From the NCBI GenBank assembly GCA_016700175.1, contig CP065003.1:1808001-1872000 (forward strand): a DNA stretch of 64,000 nucleotides. The letters run 5' to 3'. The position numbers were made by a program, and so were the translations under genes. Below are positions 1 to 8,647 of the stretch, one piece after another (position 1 is the stretch's first letter; each line of letters begins with the position of its first letter). The stretch comes from Acidobacteriota bacterium. GTDB taxonomy: Bacteria > Acidobacteriota > Blastocatellia > Pyrinomonadales > Pyrinomonadaceae. The notes below the pieces were generated by a model. The model was not told the origin of the DNA, did not search any database, and worked only from the letters and a program-made list of their open reading frames with translations.

Positions 1-831
1 GCATCGGCGAACGCTGCGATCCCCCAGCTTGTACGCGAGATCGGCTCAAACCGCAGGGACGGCGCGTTTCACATCCTAATGCTCCACACCGACGTCGAGG
101 GCCACGAAACGCACCCTATCCCGGCGCTCAGCCGCGACAAGCTCAACGATCTGAGAGACGTGACGGATTACGTCGCGCTGGGTCACACGCACAAGTGCTT
201 CGAGATCGACAACTGGGTCTTCAATCCCGGGTCGCTCGAGATCACGAACATCGTGGAATACTCCGAAAGGCGGGGCGCGTGGCTGGTCGAAGTCGATGAG
301 GAGAATACCGTTTCCGCAAAACACGTAGAGGACTATGCCCAAAGGCCTTTCCAGCGGCTGATCTTCGACGTCTCAAGGATGGAAGAGCCCGATCAGGTAA
401 CCCGCGGCGTGCTGAACCTCGTCGAGACCCAGGCGCGGCCTTTCGAAGGACGAGAAGGAGAAAGGCCGCCGATCATCGAGATCACGCTGACGGGCCATCT
501 CGGCTTCCCGAACTCGGAACTTGAACTCAAGAAGATCCGCGACAAGGCACGGGAGATCACGGACGCGCTCCACGTCCGCTTAAAGAACCACAGCGTTCCG
601 GTCGAATACGCCGTCGCGGCCGATCTGGAGGAAGGCATTTCGAGAGAAAAGCTCGAGCGGCGAGTGATCGAGGACCTCGTCTACCGCGACAAGCGCTTTA
701 ACAAGCGGACCGAGGCGGTCGCGGAGGCAGTCATCGGCGCCAAGAAGATGGTGATGAGCGATGATTCACCTGAGAAGATCGCCGAGTTCATCAGCATCAA
801 GACCGAAGAGCAGACCCAGCCAGGCGGATAG
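1..831 (+). CDS. Metallophosphoesterase, SbcD/Mre11-like (5' end outside window)
   Basis: The frame is open from base 1, so this is the 3' part of a gene; the ATG at 79 is internal. The 276 visible residues start inside a calcineurin-like phosphoesterase fold. The metal-binding GHTH motif is at visible residues 61-64, followed by the NPGSLE turn seen in SbcD/Mre11-type DNA exonucleases. A further alpha/beta region of about 180 residues resembles the capping/DNA-binding part of SbcD. Expected role is Mn-dependent nuclease action in double-strand break repair with an SbcC-like ATPase; that partner is not in view. It ends 6 bases before the next gene, so the two are probably co-transcribed. The exact subfamily is uncertain because the N-terminal metal ligands are missing from the window. 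Confidence 0.8.
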   Translation, partial: ASANAAIPQLVREIGSNRRDGAFHILMLHTDVEGHETHPIPALSRDKLNDLRDVTDYVALGHTHKCFEIDNWVFNPGSLEITNIVEYSERRGAWLVEVDEENTVSAKHVEDYAQRPFQRLIFDVSRMEEPDQVTRGVLNLVETQARPFEGREGERPPIIEITLTGHLGFPNSELELKKIRDKAREITDALHVRLKNHSVPVEYAVAADLEEGISREKLERRVIEDLVYRDKRFNKRTEAVAEAVIGAKKMVMSDDSPEKIAEFISIKTEEQTQPGG

Positions 832-837
832 CGAAAA

Positions 838-1539
838 ATGTCCGAAGAATCGAAAAAAGTACTTGGGATCAGGCACTTGCCAATCTTTCCGCTTCCGCTC
901 GTCCTGATGCCGTTCGAGATCCTTCCGCTTCACATCTTCGAGGACAAATACAGGAAGATGCTCGAAGACATCGCGGTGTCGAAGAACATGTTCGGCGTTT
1001 CCCTGTTCGAGCCGGAAGAGCAGGGACCCGATCGGCCCGCGGCGGGATCGACCGGCTGCGTTGCCGAGATCCGCGAATCGCATCTTCTCGAGGACGGCAG
1101 GTCGAACATCCTCACGACAGGCGTGATCCGGTACAGGATCGAGAATTACGTCTCGTCTCCGGACCCATACCTTGTCGCAGAAGTGGAATTCTTCGAGGAC
1201 GTCGACGAGCCTGAAACGGAGATCGAGCCTCTCGCTGACGAGGTATTCGGCCTGTTCAAGAGGGTCGCCCAAGCCGCGCACAAGATCAGCGGCCAGCAGG
1301 GCGATTTCCCGGAGATCCCTCAGGCCGAGCCCGAACAGCTCTCTTTCCTTGTATCGGCAGCATTCAATCTCGACAACGAGGTAAAGTACCGAATGCTGGA
1401 AATGCGAAAGACGTCCGAGAGGCTTTCGCACCTCCGGGACGTCCTTTCGCGTTCAGTTGATCAGGTTGAGGAAACGGCGAAGATCAACAAGGTTTCGCGC
1501 ACTAACGGCCACGTCAAGAAGAAGATCGATATCGACTAA
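838..1539 (+). CDS. Lon N-terminal (substrate-binding) domain protein
   Basis: A 233-residue protein consisting almost entirely of a Lon substrate-binding (LAN/PUA-like) domain. The signature LPIFPLPLVLMPFEILPLHI lies at about residues 14-33, followed by the CVAEI and GVIRYRI strands and a helical C-terminal half. The ATPase and Ser-Lys protease domains of full Lon are absent, so it is a stand-alone domain protein as found in many bacteria. Its biochemical role is not established; peptide or substrate recognition is inferred from the family name only. It starts 6 bases after the phosphoesterase stop codon and likely shares its transcript. Confidence 0.85.
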   Translation: MSEESKKVLGIRHLPIFPLPLVLMPFEILPLHIFEDKYRKMLEDIAVSKNMFGVSLFEPEEQGPDRPAAGSTGCVAEIRESHLLEDGRSNILTTGVIRYRIENYVSSPDPYLVAEVEFFEDVDEPETEIEPLADEVFGLFKRVAQAAHKISGQQGDFPEIPQAEPEQLSFLVSAAFNLDNEVKYRMLEMRKTSERLSHLRDVLSRSVDQVEETAKINKVSRTNGHVKKKIDID

Positions 1540-1541
1540 GG

Positions 1542-2579
1542 CTATTTTCCGCTGCCGTCGACGATCTTCGGTTCAACCACTTCCACGGGTTCCGGCGGAA
1601 GCATGTCCAGTGAAGGCGGCGTTTTCAGGTTCTCCTGGAAGAAGTAGATCACTTTTTGATCGTAAGAGTCCGCCTTGTCCGGCGATACGTTGACGAGATC
1701 AACGCCGGACGCAGCGAGGTCGGTGAAAGATTGGACCTGTGTGTCTGACGGGAAACATCCCGCGAGCGATTCGGTCGACTGCTTCAACCCCGGCACGTCC
1801 TGGCCCGATAGAAGAAGCGCCTTGCGGTCGCGTATCGTCTTCGCAAGTTCGCAAACGGACTGGCGCTGATAACATCCCCTCGCGTAGTAGATGTAGGTCG
1901 CTCCTTTTGCCATTCCCGCCGTCACCGAACTGAGGAACGGATACCTTTTCGCTATCACGGTGTCGATCAGATCGTCCGATTGCTGCGGCACAGAGTCGAT
2001 AACGACCGAGCGTACGCTCTGATCCCTCGCAGCCGTGGCCAATGCCGCGATCCCTCCCATCTCGACTCCGTAGATGCCGATCTCCTCGCCGACAAGATTG
2101 TCGCGGCTCGCGTCCCGGAGTCCTCTCAGGTAGTCGATCGCCGCGAGCGTGTCATCGACCTCGCATCCTCCGAACGATGTCGACGCGACCGGCGGATCCT
2201 GGCCGTGTCCCCTCTGGTCGGGCATTAGCACGGTGAAGTCCGTTGCTTCGCTTAGCTTGACTCCGAGATTGAGCACGTAAGACCTGTCGCCTCCGTATTT
2301 ATGGAGCAGGATGACGGCCGGATAGTTCTTCTTGCCGCGGAGAAGCCAACCGCGCGCGGTCGAACCGTCGCGGTTCTTCCACGTCTCGCTCGTAACCTGT
2401 GCGGCGTGTGCGCTGAGCCTTCCGTACACTTCCGGCGTGACCAGATAGGTGTTGCGCGGAGGCGTGGACGTCGAGTGGACGAGCCAGATAGAAGCTCCCA
2501 TCAGCATAACGACGACGGAGACGACAACGGGCAAAAGCAAACGGACGATGCTCTTCAAGAGTCGGTTAACTTTATACAT
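1542..2579 (-). CDS. Membrane-anchored alpha/beta-hydrolase-like protein lacking the nucleophile Ser
   Basis: 345 residues. An N-terminal transmembrane helix (about residues 9-33) anchors a periplasmic alpha/beta hydrolase fold. The core is recognisable: HKYGG oxyanion-type loop, PDQRGHG, and an elbow between strand and helix. The elbow, normally GxSxG, reads GVEMGG here, with a GAG codon (Glu) in place of Ser. The usual C-terminal His region reads DKADSYDQKV, with no His in the expected place. The protein is therefore probably a non-catalytic member of the S9/dienelactone-hydrolase-like group, or uses another chemistry. It runs toward the upstream gene; the stops of the two convergent genes are 2 bases apart. 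Confidence 0.75.
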   Translation of the reverse strand: MYKVNRLLKSIVRLLLPVVVSVVVMLMGASIWLVHSTSTPPRNTYLVTPEVYGRLSAHAAQVTSETWKNRDGSTARGWLLRGKKNYPAVILLHKYGGDRSYVLNLGVKLSEATDFTVLMPDQRGHGQDPPVASTSFGGCEVDDTLAAIDYLRGLRDASRDNLVGEEIGIYGVEMGGIAALATAARDQSVRSVVIDSVPQQSDDLIDTVIAKRYPFLSSVTAGMAKGATYIYYARGCYQRQSVCELAKTIRDRKALLLSGQDVPGLKQSTESLAGCFPSDTQVQSFTDLAASGVDLVNVSPDKADSYDQKVIYFFQENLKTPPSLDMLPPEPVEVVEPKIVDGSGK

Positions 2580-2748
2580 ATCGGTAGTTTCGGGTTTGCT
2601 CCGGCAGGGTGGGATCTGCTTCAGGGCGAGCGAACAACTTGTGCCTGATTCGGCGGGTCTTAGTCTGAAAGCCCCGGGAAAAGAGCTTTCGGCAAGCCAA
2701 CTAAAATGGTACCATAACCGCAGTCCGCAAAGGAAGGCTTAAGATCTT

Positions 2749-4623
2749 ATGAGAATTACCGTACCCGCCTTTTTCCTCGCTCTTGTTCTTTTCGTTCCGA
2801 CAGTTTTCGCACAGGATTCAGTGTCATCCGGAATGTCCTCGGCAGCTTCGAAGCCGTCGGGCGAGAAGTATTTCCCGCTTGGCGAGCTTAAGGAAGGTAT
2901 GACCGGAAAGGCCCGGACTGTTTTCAGCGGGTCTGAAGCGACGGAGTTCGATGTCGAGATACTAGGCGTGCTTCCGGGATGGATCGGGCCAAAGCAGGAC
3001 CTGATCGTCGGACGGATCTCGGGCGGCGGTGCGGACAGGACAAAGGTCTTCGCAGGAATGAGCGGCTCGCCGGTTTACATCAACGGGAAACTGGTCGGAG
3101 CGATCTCTTACGCGTTCCCTTTCTCGACCGAGGCGATCTGCGGGATCACGCCGATCGAGCAGATGGTGTCGATCTTCGAGAATAACGACGCGGGAAAAGA
3201 AAGCGCTTCAAAACCGCGGTCCTATTCTTTCGCGGAACTCGCCGCTTCGGAATGGAGGCCGAATCTTCCTGAGACTGCAAACCGTTTCGGCGCAGGCATT
3301 TATACCGGCGATGCATCTTCGCCTCTGGGTGTTCTTACCAGCCAGACCTTCCGGCCGATCGCCGTGCCGGTCTCGTTCTCCGGATTCTCGCAAGCCACAT
3401 TGAATGAATTTGCGCCCCAGCTTCTTAGATCCGGACTTCTTCCTGTTTCCGCTCCGGTCGGCACTCTGAGATCGAAGGAAATGAAAAAAGCCGACGAGAC
3501 GACCCTTAACGGCGGCGATTCCGTGGTGATCCACCTTACGAGCGGCGATTTTTCGATGGCGGCGAGCGGCACGGTGACGATGCGGGACGGCGATAAGATC
3601 TATGCGTTTGGCCACCCGTTCATAGGCGTCGGCGGTTCCTCGCTGCCTATGTCGGAATCGCACGTCGTTACGGTCGTGCCCAGCGTTAACAACTCCTTCA
3701 AGCTTGCCGTTCCGGATGCGATTGTCGGCTCGATGACCCAGGACCGCGCCACAGGAGTGTACGGCAAACTTGGCGAGGCTCCCAGGATGATCCCGGTCCG
3801 TATGAACCTTCGCACGAGCCGAAACAAGCTCGAAACGCTCGAGTTCGAGATCGCGCACGACGAGACGCTTGCGCCGCTTCTTGTGAACATGGCGGTTTTC
3901 AACGCGATAATCGCGAACGAGCGTGCGCTCGGCAACATGACGATCGAGGTCGACGGGAAGATAAGCCTGAAAGGTCACGAACCTGTCAAGATCGATGGAA
4001 GGTTCGGCGGACAGGCGGCGCTCCGGTTTGCCGCCGGCGCGGTCGTGGTGCCCGTCGGGAATCTCATTTCCGGCAGGTTTGACGATCTTCAGTTCGAAGG
4101 CATCGAGATCAATTTGACGACCGAAGAAGGCAACAAGGCCGCGGAACTGGAAAGGATCGTGGTCGACCGCACCGAGGCGAGGGCGGGCGAAACGGTTTAT
4201 ATTCAGGCGTTCGTGCGCGGTGATTCGGGCAAGTTATTCACCCAGCGGATCCCGTTCACTATCCCTGCCGGCACACCCGCCGGAACTTTGACGATCGAGG
4301 TCGGAGACGGCTCGAGGCTTCAGGAAAAAGCCTCTGCAAAGAGGTTCGTCCCGGAATCGCTGGCGGATCTTATCAGCAAGATCAACGAGGTCCGCAAGAA
4401 CGACCGTCTGTACGTCCAGTCTTACCGGACGACGAAGGGCGCGATCGTGGGCTCGGACGAGATGCCGAACCTTCCGCCTTCGGTCCTTGCGACGATGAAC
4501 AACAACCGCACGTCCGGAGGCCACACGCCGACCGTCGAGACGCTCGTTTCGGAGATCGAGGTCGCGCCGGCGGAGTTCATAGTGACGGGTCAGCAGACGA
4601 TCAAGATCGAGGTGGTGCGGTGA
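2749..4623 (+). CDS. SpoIVB-type peptidase S55 domain protein, secreted
   Basis: 624 residues with a signal peptide (residues 1-21, ending VFA|Q). The SpoIVB peptidase S55 domain follows directly, with the catalytic-serine motif GMSGSPVY at residues 103-110; in SpoIVB this motif carries the nucleophile. A long beta-rich C-terminal region of unknown function follows. In Bacillus SpoIVB cuts SpoIVFA during sporulation, but non-sporulating acidobacteria carry such proteins in the envelope, where the target is not known. An AGGAAGG ribosome-binding site lies about 12 bases upstream. The stop codon TGA (4621-4623) is also the first unit of a heptamer repeat array. Confidence 0.85.
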   Translation: MRITVPAFFLALVLFVPTVFAQDSVSSGMSSAASKPSGEKYFPLGELKEGMTGKARTVFSGSEATEFDVEILGVLPGWIGPKQDLIVGRISGGGADRTKVFAGMSGSPVYINGKLVGAISYAFPFSTEAICGITPIEQMVSIFENNDAGKESASKPRSYSFAELAASEWRPNLPETANRFGAGIYTGDASSPLGVLTSQTFRPIAVPVSFSGFSQATLNEFAPQLLRSGLLPVSAPVGTLRSKEMKKADETTLNGGDSVVIHLTSGDFSMAASGTVTMRDGDKIYAFGHPFIGVGGSSLPMSESHVVTVVPSVNNSFKLAVPDAIVGSMTQDRATGVYGKLGEAPRMIPVRMNLRTSRNKLETLEFEIAHDETLAPLLVNMAVFNAIIANERALGNMTIEVDGKISLKGHEPVKIDGRFGGQAALRFAAGAVVVPVGNLISGRFDDLQFEGIEINLTTEEGNKAAELERIVVDRTEARAGETVYIQAFVRGDSGKLFTQRIPFTIPAGTPAGTLTIEVGDGSRLQEKASAKRFVPESLADLISKINEVRKNDRLYVQSYRTTKGAIVGSDEMPNLPPSVLATMNNNRTSGGHTPTVETLVSEIEVAPAEFIVTGQQTIKIEVVR

Positions 4624-4695
4624 GCTGTGAGCTGTGAGCTGTGAGCTGTGAGCTGTGAGCTGTGAGCTGTGAGCTGTGAGCTGTGAGCTGTGAGC
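4621..4695 (+). repeat. Heptamer array TGAGCTG, starting at a stop codon
   Basis: Ten perfect tandem copies of TGAGCTG (4621-4690) and a partial eleventh. The first TGA is the stop codon of the S55 gene. Because 7 is not a multiple of 3, the TGAs close all three forward frames within 21 bases. Confidence 0.97.
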
Positions 4696-4739
4696 GAATG
4701 TAGCGATGCCCTGCGTGATGTCAAGAGCTTTCTCCTGCT

Positions 4740-4803
4740 TACCGCTCACTGCTCACCGCTCACCGCTCACTTTTTACCGCTCACTGCTCACCGCTCACTG
4801 CGT
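4740..4803 (-). repeat. Degenerate heptamer array (TGAGCGG/TGAGCAG on minus strand)
   Basis: TCA (TGA on the minus strand) occurs at 4746, 4753, 4760, 4767, 4781, 4788 and 4795, so the 7-base phase is kept even across an interruption at 4774. The array lies just upstream of the HD-hydrolase start. Confidence 0.9.
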
Positions 4804-4812
4804 ACTCTAGTT

Positions 4813-5358
4813 ATGAACTCCGATTTCCAACGCCTTGTTACCGCCGCTCACTACGCGGCCCACCAGCACAGGACACAGAAACGAAAGGGCCTTAATGAGG
4901 AACCCTACATTGTCCATCCGCTCGAAGTGGCGAGGCTCCTTTCAACCATCGGCGGCGTCCACGATCCGGACGTTCTGATCGCCGCGATCCTCCACGACAC
5001 TATCGAAGACACAAGTGCTGAGAAAGAGGACATCCTGGAGATGTTCGGTGAGCGCGTGTGCGAGATCGTCCTCGAAGTCACCGACGACAAGTCGCTTCCC
5101 AAGGCGGAGCGCAAGAAGCTTCAGGAAGAACACGCTCCGCATCTGTCGCCAGAAGCCAAACAGCTAAAAATGTGCGACAAGATCAGCAATATCTCGGATA
5201 TCCTGGAGAATCCTCCGAAAGACTGGCCGCTCGAGAGAATGATCGAGTATGTCGACTGGGGAGAGCGCGTGTTCGCCGGGCTGAGGGGTACGAACGAGGA
5301 TCTCGAGCGGCACTTCGACGAGCTTGTCGAACGGGCGAGAAGGGAGCTGGGGGCGTAA
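4813..5358 (+). CDS. HD-domain hydrolase, MESH1/SpoT-hydrolase-like
   Basis: 181 residues from the ATG at 4813. An earlier in-frame ATG at 4690 would make the first 41 residues out of repeat DNA and is rejected. The sequence matches single-domain relatives of the (p)ppGpp hydrolase domain of RelA/SpoT: an early helix with AHQHRTQKRKG, the YIVHP metal-binding His (about residue 38), the ILHDTIEDT His-Asp pair (about residues 61-69) and a CDKISNISD helix. The family coordinates Mn and hydrolyses (p)ppGpp or NADPH-like substrates; no synthetase domain is present. A role in alarmone removal is plausible but inferred. Confidence 0.85.
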   Translation: MNSDFQRLVTAAHYAAHQHRTQKRKGLNEEPYIVHPLEVARLLSTIGGVHDPDVLIAAILHDTIEDTSAEKEDILEMFGERVCEIVLEVTDDKSLPKAERKKLQEEHAPHLSPEAKQLKMCDKISNISDILENPPKDWPLERMIEYVDWGERVFAGLRGTNEDLERHFDELVERARRELGA

Positions 5359-5366
5359 GTCGGACC

Positions 5367-5456
5367 GCGGGCGTCCCCGCCCGCATTCCTCCGCGCATCC
5401 GCGCGGCGCAAACTGGAGTTCACGGTACCTCGAGGTACGATAGGCTTCAGCCTGTC
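5367..5456. repeat. Palindromic module cluster M4-M1-M2
   Basis: Three dispersed modules lie in the gap after the HD gene: an M4 hairpin (GCGGGC/GCCCGC, 5367-5384), module M1 in reverse orientation (5391-5431, about 41 bases ending in the GCGCCGCGCG core) and an M2 hairpin (GATAGGC-TTCA-GCCTGTC, 5439-5456). The same modules recur near 24.4, 40.4, 41.6, 45.4 and 48.2 kb. Confidence 0.85.
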
Positions 5457-5493
5457 GAGGATCCCGCCCGGTCCGGCGTAACCGAACACATAA

Positions 5494-6057
5494 TTACCTT
5501 ACCCTCCAACTCGAACGGCCGGTCAAATGGTCAGGAAACAAGGAATATCCGTTGTCTCCAGTTCCCAGCAGCGAAATGCCTTTCTGAGTATCCACCAACC
5601 CACAGAATATCGAAAAGTCAGCATGATCGTGCTCCCAGTACAGATCTACCCTTGCATTCCCTTTTTCATATACCACTGCCGGAGCTAATGGTTGATCCGA
5701 GGACAGCCGCCAGCCATCTTTCTTGAGAAACTCCTCTGCGTGCTGGACGAAGTCCCTTCCATTCCCTTTCGCTTCATAGAAGTATCCGAGTGTGCTGATA
5801 TTGTACAGTCCTTTGATCCCAACCAACTTCGCGTCCGCTGGTAGCGGTATTTTCCCGCAGACCTCGTCTAAATGACCGTAGAGTGGATCTTGCCGTATTT
5901 TCTTTTCAGCCAATCTCGTGCTCTCAGAATCGAATCCAGGGCTTGGGTTTACAAAATAGCAGCTAGAAACTACAACCGCCAGCGAAATCGTTACGCAAGC
6001 AATCGCCACCCGTATAGACGGGCGAATTCGGCATGTATCAGTAATGCAAGCTCGCAT
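5494..6057 (-). CDS. Hypothetical lipoprotein
   Basis: 187 residues. After a charged N-terminus comes a hydrophobic stretch ending VVVSSC, a good lipobox with Cys33 as the lipidated residue. The mature part is a small globular domain with no recognised motif. Its FVQHAEEFLKKDGWRLSS segment followed by aromatic strands resembles the small alpha/beta lipoproteins common in environmental bacteria. No function is assigned. The gene lies alone between the repeat cluster at 5.4 kb and moaE. Its lower GC than its neighbours is visible by eye, so it may have been acquired. Confidence 0.65.
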   Translation of the reverse strand: MRACITDTCRIRPSIRVAIACVTISLAVVVSSCYFVNPSPGFDSESTRLAEKKIRQDPLYGHLDEVCGKIPLPADAKLVGIKGLYNISTLGYFYEAKGNGRDFVQHAEEFLKKDGWRLSSDQPLAPAVVYEKGNARVDLYWEHDHADFSIFCGLVDTQKGISLLGTGDNGYSLFPDHLTGRSSWRVR

Positions 6058-6155
6058 AACGATTCGCCTGTATCTCTGAAAAAAGCCGAACTATTGGGTA
6101 CAAAGCCAAAGAGGAAACAGGAAAGAATGGAACACGAGAACATCCGGTTCCTCAA

Positions 6156-6575
6156 TTACTCCCCTTCAACCCAAACCTCGCCATCGGCATAAACTTCTTT
6201 CTTCCAGATCGGGACCGTTCGCTTTAATTCCTTGATCAACCATTCGCATGCCTCGAACGCAGCTCGCCGATGTGGGGCGGCGACAGAAATGACGACGCTT
6301 GTTTCACCTATCCTCAGCTTTCCGAGCCTGTGAACTATGGCGACGTTCGAGATATCGAACTCGTCTTTCGCCGCGGCCGCAAGCCTTTCCATCTCCTTGA
6401 GCGCCATCGGCTTGTAAGCTTCATAAACCAGATATTCCGTCTCGCGGCCTCTTGTGAATCGCCGAACGTATCCGTCAAGCGTCACTGTCGCTCCGCACTC
6501 TTCGGGAACGACCCTCCGTGCGATCTCGCCGACATCGAGTGGATCTATTGTTAGTTCAAAGAACATGAGTCCCAT
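6156..6575 (-). CDS. moaE: Molybdopterin synthase catalytic subunit MoaE
   Basis: 139 residues, normal for MoaE. Family features in order: DGYVRRFTRGRE loop, YEAYKPMALKEM, the HRLGKLRIGETSVVI strand pair, the APHRRAAFEAC helix and the C-terminal VPIWKKEVYADG containing the active-site Lys residues. With MoaD it converts cyclic pyranopterin monophosphate to molybdopterin in the cytoplasm. moaD lies immediately upstream on the same strand. Start is 6575 or the in-frame ATG at 6566 (MFFELT); both are plausible. Other moa genes are not in the window. Confidence 0.93.
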   Translation of the reverse strand: MGLMFFELTIDPLDVGEIARRVVPEECGATVTLDGYVRRFTRGRETEYLVYEAYKPMALKEMERLAAAAKDEFDISNVAIVHRLGKLRIGETSVVISVAAPHRRAAFEACEWLIKELKRTVPIWKKEVYADGEVWVEGE

Positions 6576-6608
6576 TGGTCAACGATCATTGCACACTTGA
6601 TCAATGAC

Positions 6609-6860
6609 TCAGCCTCCTGAAACCGCGGTGAACACCGCCAGTTCGTCTCCTTCATTCACAGTCTCATCAGCCCTCACATACTCCTGGTTAACCGCAAAGA
6701 GCAGTGAGCTGCGGTCGCGGCTCGCGGTCAGTTTCGGATAGCGATCGAGAATCTCGGTAAGTGCGGTTTCAGCCCCGATCCCGTCTTCGAGATCGATCTC
6801 CGCTTTGGCCGTTCCCGCCTCTTCAGCGGTTGCTCCGAAGAACAAGACAGATACTTTCAT
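6609..6860 (-). CDS. moaD: Molybdopterin synthase sulfur carrier subunit MoaD
   Basis: 83 residues from the ATG at 6860 (MKVSVLFFGATAEEAGT). A longer reading to 6935 would be built from repeat DNA and is rejected. It is a ubiquitin-like beta-grasp protein ending in the obligatory Gly-Gly (VSGG) that is adenylated and thiocarboxylated. The NEGDELAVFTAVSGG tail is typical. It delivers sulfur to MoaE, encoded directly downstream. Its stop codon TGA (6611-6609, minus) begins a drifting TGA-containing heptamer-like spacer of about 37 bases that runs to the moaE start. Confidence 0.92.
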   Translation of the reverse strand: MKVSVLFFGATAEEAGTAKAEIDLEDGIGAETALTEILDRYPKLTASRDRSSLLFAVNQEYVRADETVNEGDELAVFTAVSGG

Positions 6861-6924
6861 TTTGAATCTCAAACTTTGAACTTCTCGAGGTAGCCCTCCC
6901 TCACGGTCGGGCTTCCGACACCAC

Positions 6925-6995
6925 TCACTGCTCACCGCTCACGGCTCACTGCCCACTGCTCACTGCTCACTGCCCACTGCTCACTGCTCACCGCT
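6925..6995 (-). repeat. Heptamer array TGAGCAG (minus), running from the acyl-CoA ligase stop codon
   Basis: TCA (TGA on minus) or a one-base variant occurs every 7 bases at 6925, 6932, 6939, 6946, 6953 (CCA), 6960, 6967, 6974 (CCA), 6981 and 6988; 6995 reads TTA. The unit at 6981 is the stop codon of the ligase. The 6988 and 6995 units lie inside its last codons. Confidence 0.93.
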
Positions 6996-8579
6996 TACCT
7001 CTTTCTTAAGCGTCAACTTGTGGATCTTTCCCGTCCCGCCGATCGGGAGCTCGTCCCGGAACTCCACATAACGCGGATACTTGTTCGCCGCGAACTGCTC
7101 CTTGCACCAGTCGATGAACTCTTTCTCAGATAGCTCGGCTCCCTCGTTCAGGACGAGAAAAGCCTTCACTTCCTCTCCCATCTTCTCGTCCGGTACGCCG
7201 ATCACGGCCACCAGAGACACCGCCGGATGCGTCATTATCACTTCCTCGAGCTCGCGCGGATAGACGTTGTACCCACCGCGCAGGATCATGTCCTTCTTGC
7301 GGTCGACGATCTGCACGTAGCCGTCTTCGTCGATGATCCCTATGTCGCCCGAATGGAACCAGCCGTTCTTGAAAGCTTCAGCGGTAGCCTCGGGCCGTTT
7401 GTAGTAGCCCTTCATCACGTTCGGACCGCGGATCACGATCTCGCCGCGTTCGCCCGCCGGGACCGTCCTTCCTTCCTCGTCGACACACCGGACGTCCACA
7501 CCCTGGATCGGCTGGCCGACCGTGCCGGGCTTCGAAGGCCTGTCGAAATGATTGAAGGTCGCGAGCGGCGATGTCTCAGACAAGCCGTAACCTTCGAGAA
7601 TGCGCACGCCGAACATTTCGCCGAACTCGCGCATGACTTCCACAGGCATCGGCGCGCCGCCGGAGGTCGGAACCTTGAAGAACTCTTTGATCTTCGACAC
7701 GTCGCGGCCCGTCTGCTTCACGTACTGAAGAAGCGCCCAGTACATCGTCGGGACGCCGACCCAGAAGTTCACGCGCTCTTTTTCCATCGCGTCGAGCGTC
7801 GCCGCCGGATCGAACCTGGGGATCAAAACGACCCGGTTCCCCGCGAACATGTTCGTGTTCATCTGGACCGTCTGCCCGGTCGTGTGGAAAAGCGGAAGCG
7901 TGATCAGGCAGGTCATCTGACCGCCTCCGGTGAAATCCAGCACCGGAAGGTGAATGTTGTATGTCGTGCTTATGTTCGTGAAGAGGTTCAGGTGAGTGAG
8001 TTCCGCGCCTTTCGGCTGGCCGGTCGTGCCGGAAGTGTAAAGGATCGCGCAGGTGTCGTCCGGGTCCGTCGCGACCGTCTCGTACACGGCCGGCTTGTCA
8101 TAGATCAGCTGGGTCAGCGTTCGATGGCCCTCGATCGGGCTCGGAGCAAGCTTGTCCGCCGTCATCACGACCAGGTGCTCGCATGTTCCGGCGCGGTCAA
8201 ACCCTTCCTTGACCATCTGCGCCATGGGAAGTTCGTCCGTGCCTTCAAACACGAATACCGCCTTGGCGTCGGAATCCTCCAGGTGATACGCGATCTCCCT
8301 GGGCTTGAACAGCACGTTCAGAGGCACGACCGCGGCGCCCGCTTTGAGGATTCCGTAATAGACCATCGGAAAATACGGCAGGTTAGGACAGCTGAGCGCG
8401 ACCTTGTCGCCCTTCTCGATCCCGAGTTCCCCGAGAGCGTGCGCGACGCGGTTCGCAAGCGCGTTCAGTTCCCCGTACGTCATCCTGACGTCGTTCCAGA
8501 TCACCGCCTCCTTTTCAGGAGCGAGCCGCGCCTGATGCTCGATGATCGAGGCGAGATTTAACGTAGTTACTTTCCCCAT
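6981..8579 (-). CDS. Long-chain fatty-acid--CoA ligase (AMP-binding family)
   Basis: 532 residues, a full-length ANL-superfamily acyl-CoA synthetase. Visible motifs: the P-loop ILYTSGTTGQPKGAE (about residues 181-195), GYGLSETSP (A5), the hinge GDIGIIDEDGYVQIVDRKKD, GGYNVYPRELEE, and the catalytic Lys region PIGGTGKIHK near the C-terminus. It activates a fatty or other carboxylic acid with ATP and CoA; chain length cannot be read from sequence. The last codons (SGEQ-stop) are written in heptamer repeat units, so the C-terminal end has been remodelled by the array downstream. No SD-type site is obvious. Confidence 0.92.
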   Translation of the reverse strand: MGKVTTLNLASIIEHQARLAPEKEAVIWNDVRMTYGELNALANRVAHALGELGIEKGDKVALSCPNLPYFPMVYYGILKAGAAVVPLNVLFKPREIAYHLEDSDAKAVFVFEGTDELPMAQMVKEGFDRAGTCEHLVVMTADKLAPSPIEGHRTLTQLIYDKPAVYETVATDPDDTCAILYTSGTTGQPKGAELTHLNLFTNISTTYNIHLPVLDFTGGGQMTCLITLPLFHTTGQTVQMNTNMFAGNRVVLIPRFDPAATLDAMEKERVNFWVGVPTMYWALLQYVKQTGRDVSKIKEFFKVPTSGGAPMPVEVMREFGEMFGVRILEGYGLSETSPLATFNHFDRPSKPGTVGQPIQGVDVRCVDEEGRTVPAGERGEIVIRGPNVMKGYYKRPEATAEAFKNGWFHSGDIGIIDEDGYVQIVDRKKDMILRGGYNVYPRELEEVIMTHPAVSLVAVIGVPDEKMGEEVKAFLVLNEGAELSEKEFIDWCKEQFAANKYPRYVEFRDELPIGGTGKIHKLTLKKEVSGEQ

Positions 8580-8647
8580 TTTCGTTCAAGACGTAAATTG
8601 AAGTGATGGTAAGACTTGCGAGTGGAGACAAGTCTATTTCCTTAAGG

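Noticed and set aside
7227..8561. 444-codon plus-strand frame
   Set aside because: Antisense to the acyl-CoA ligase, which has every family motif.
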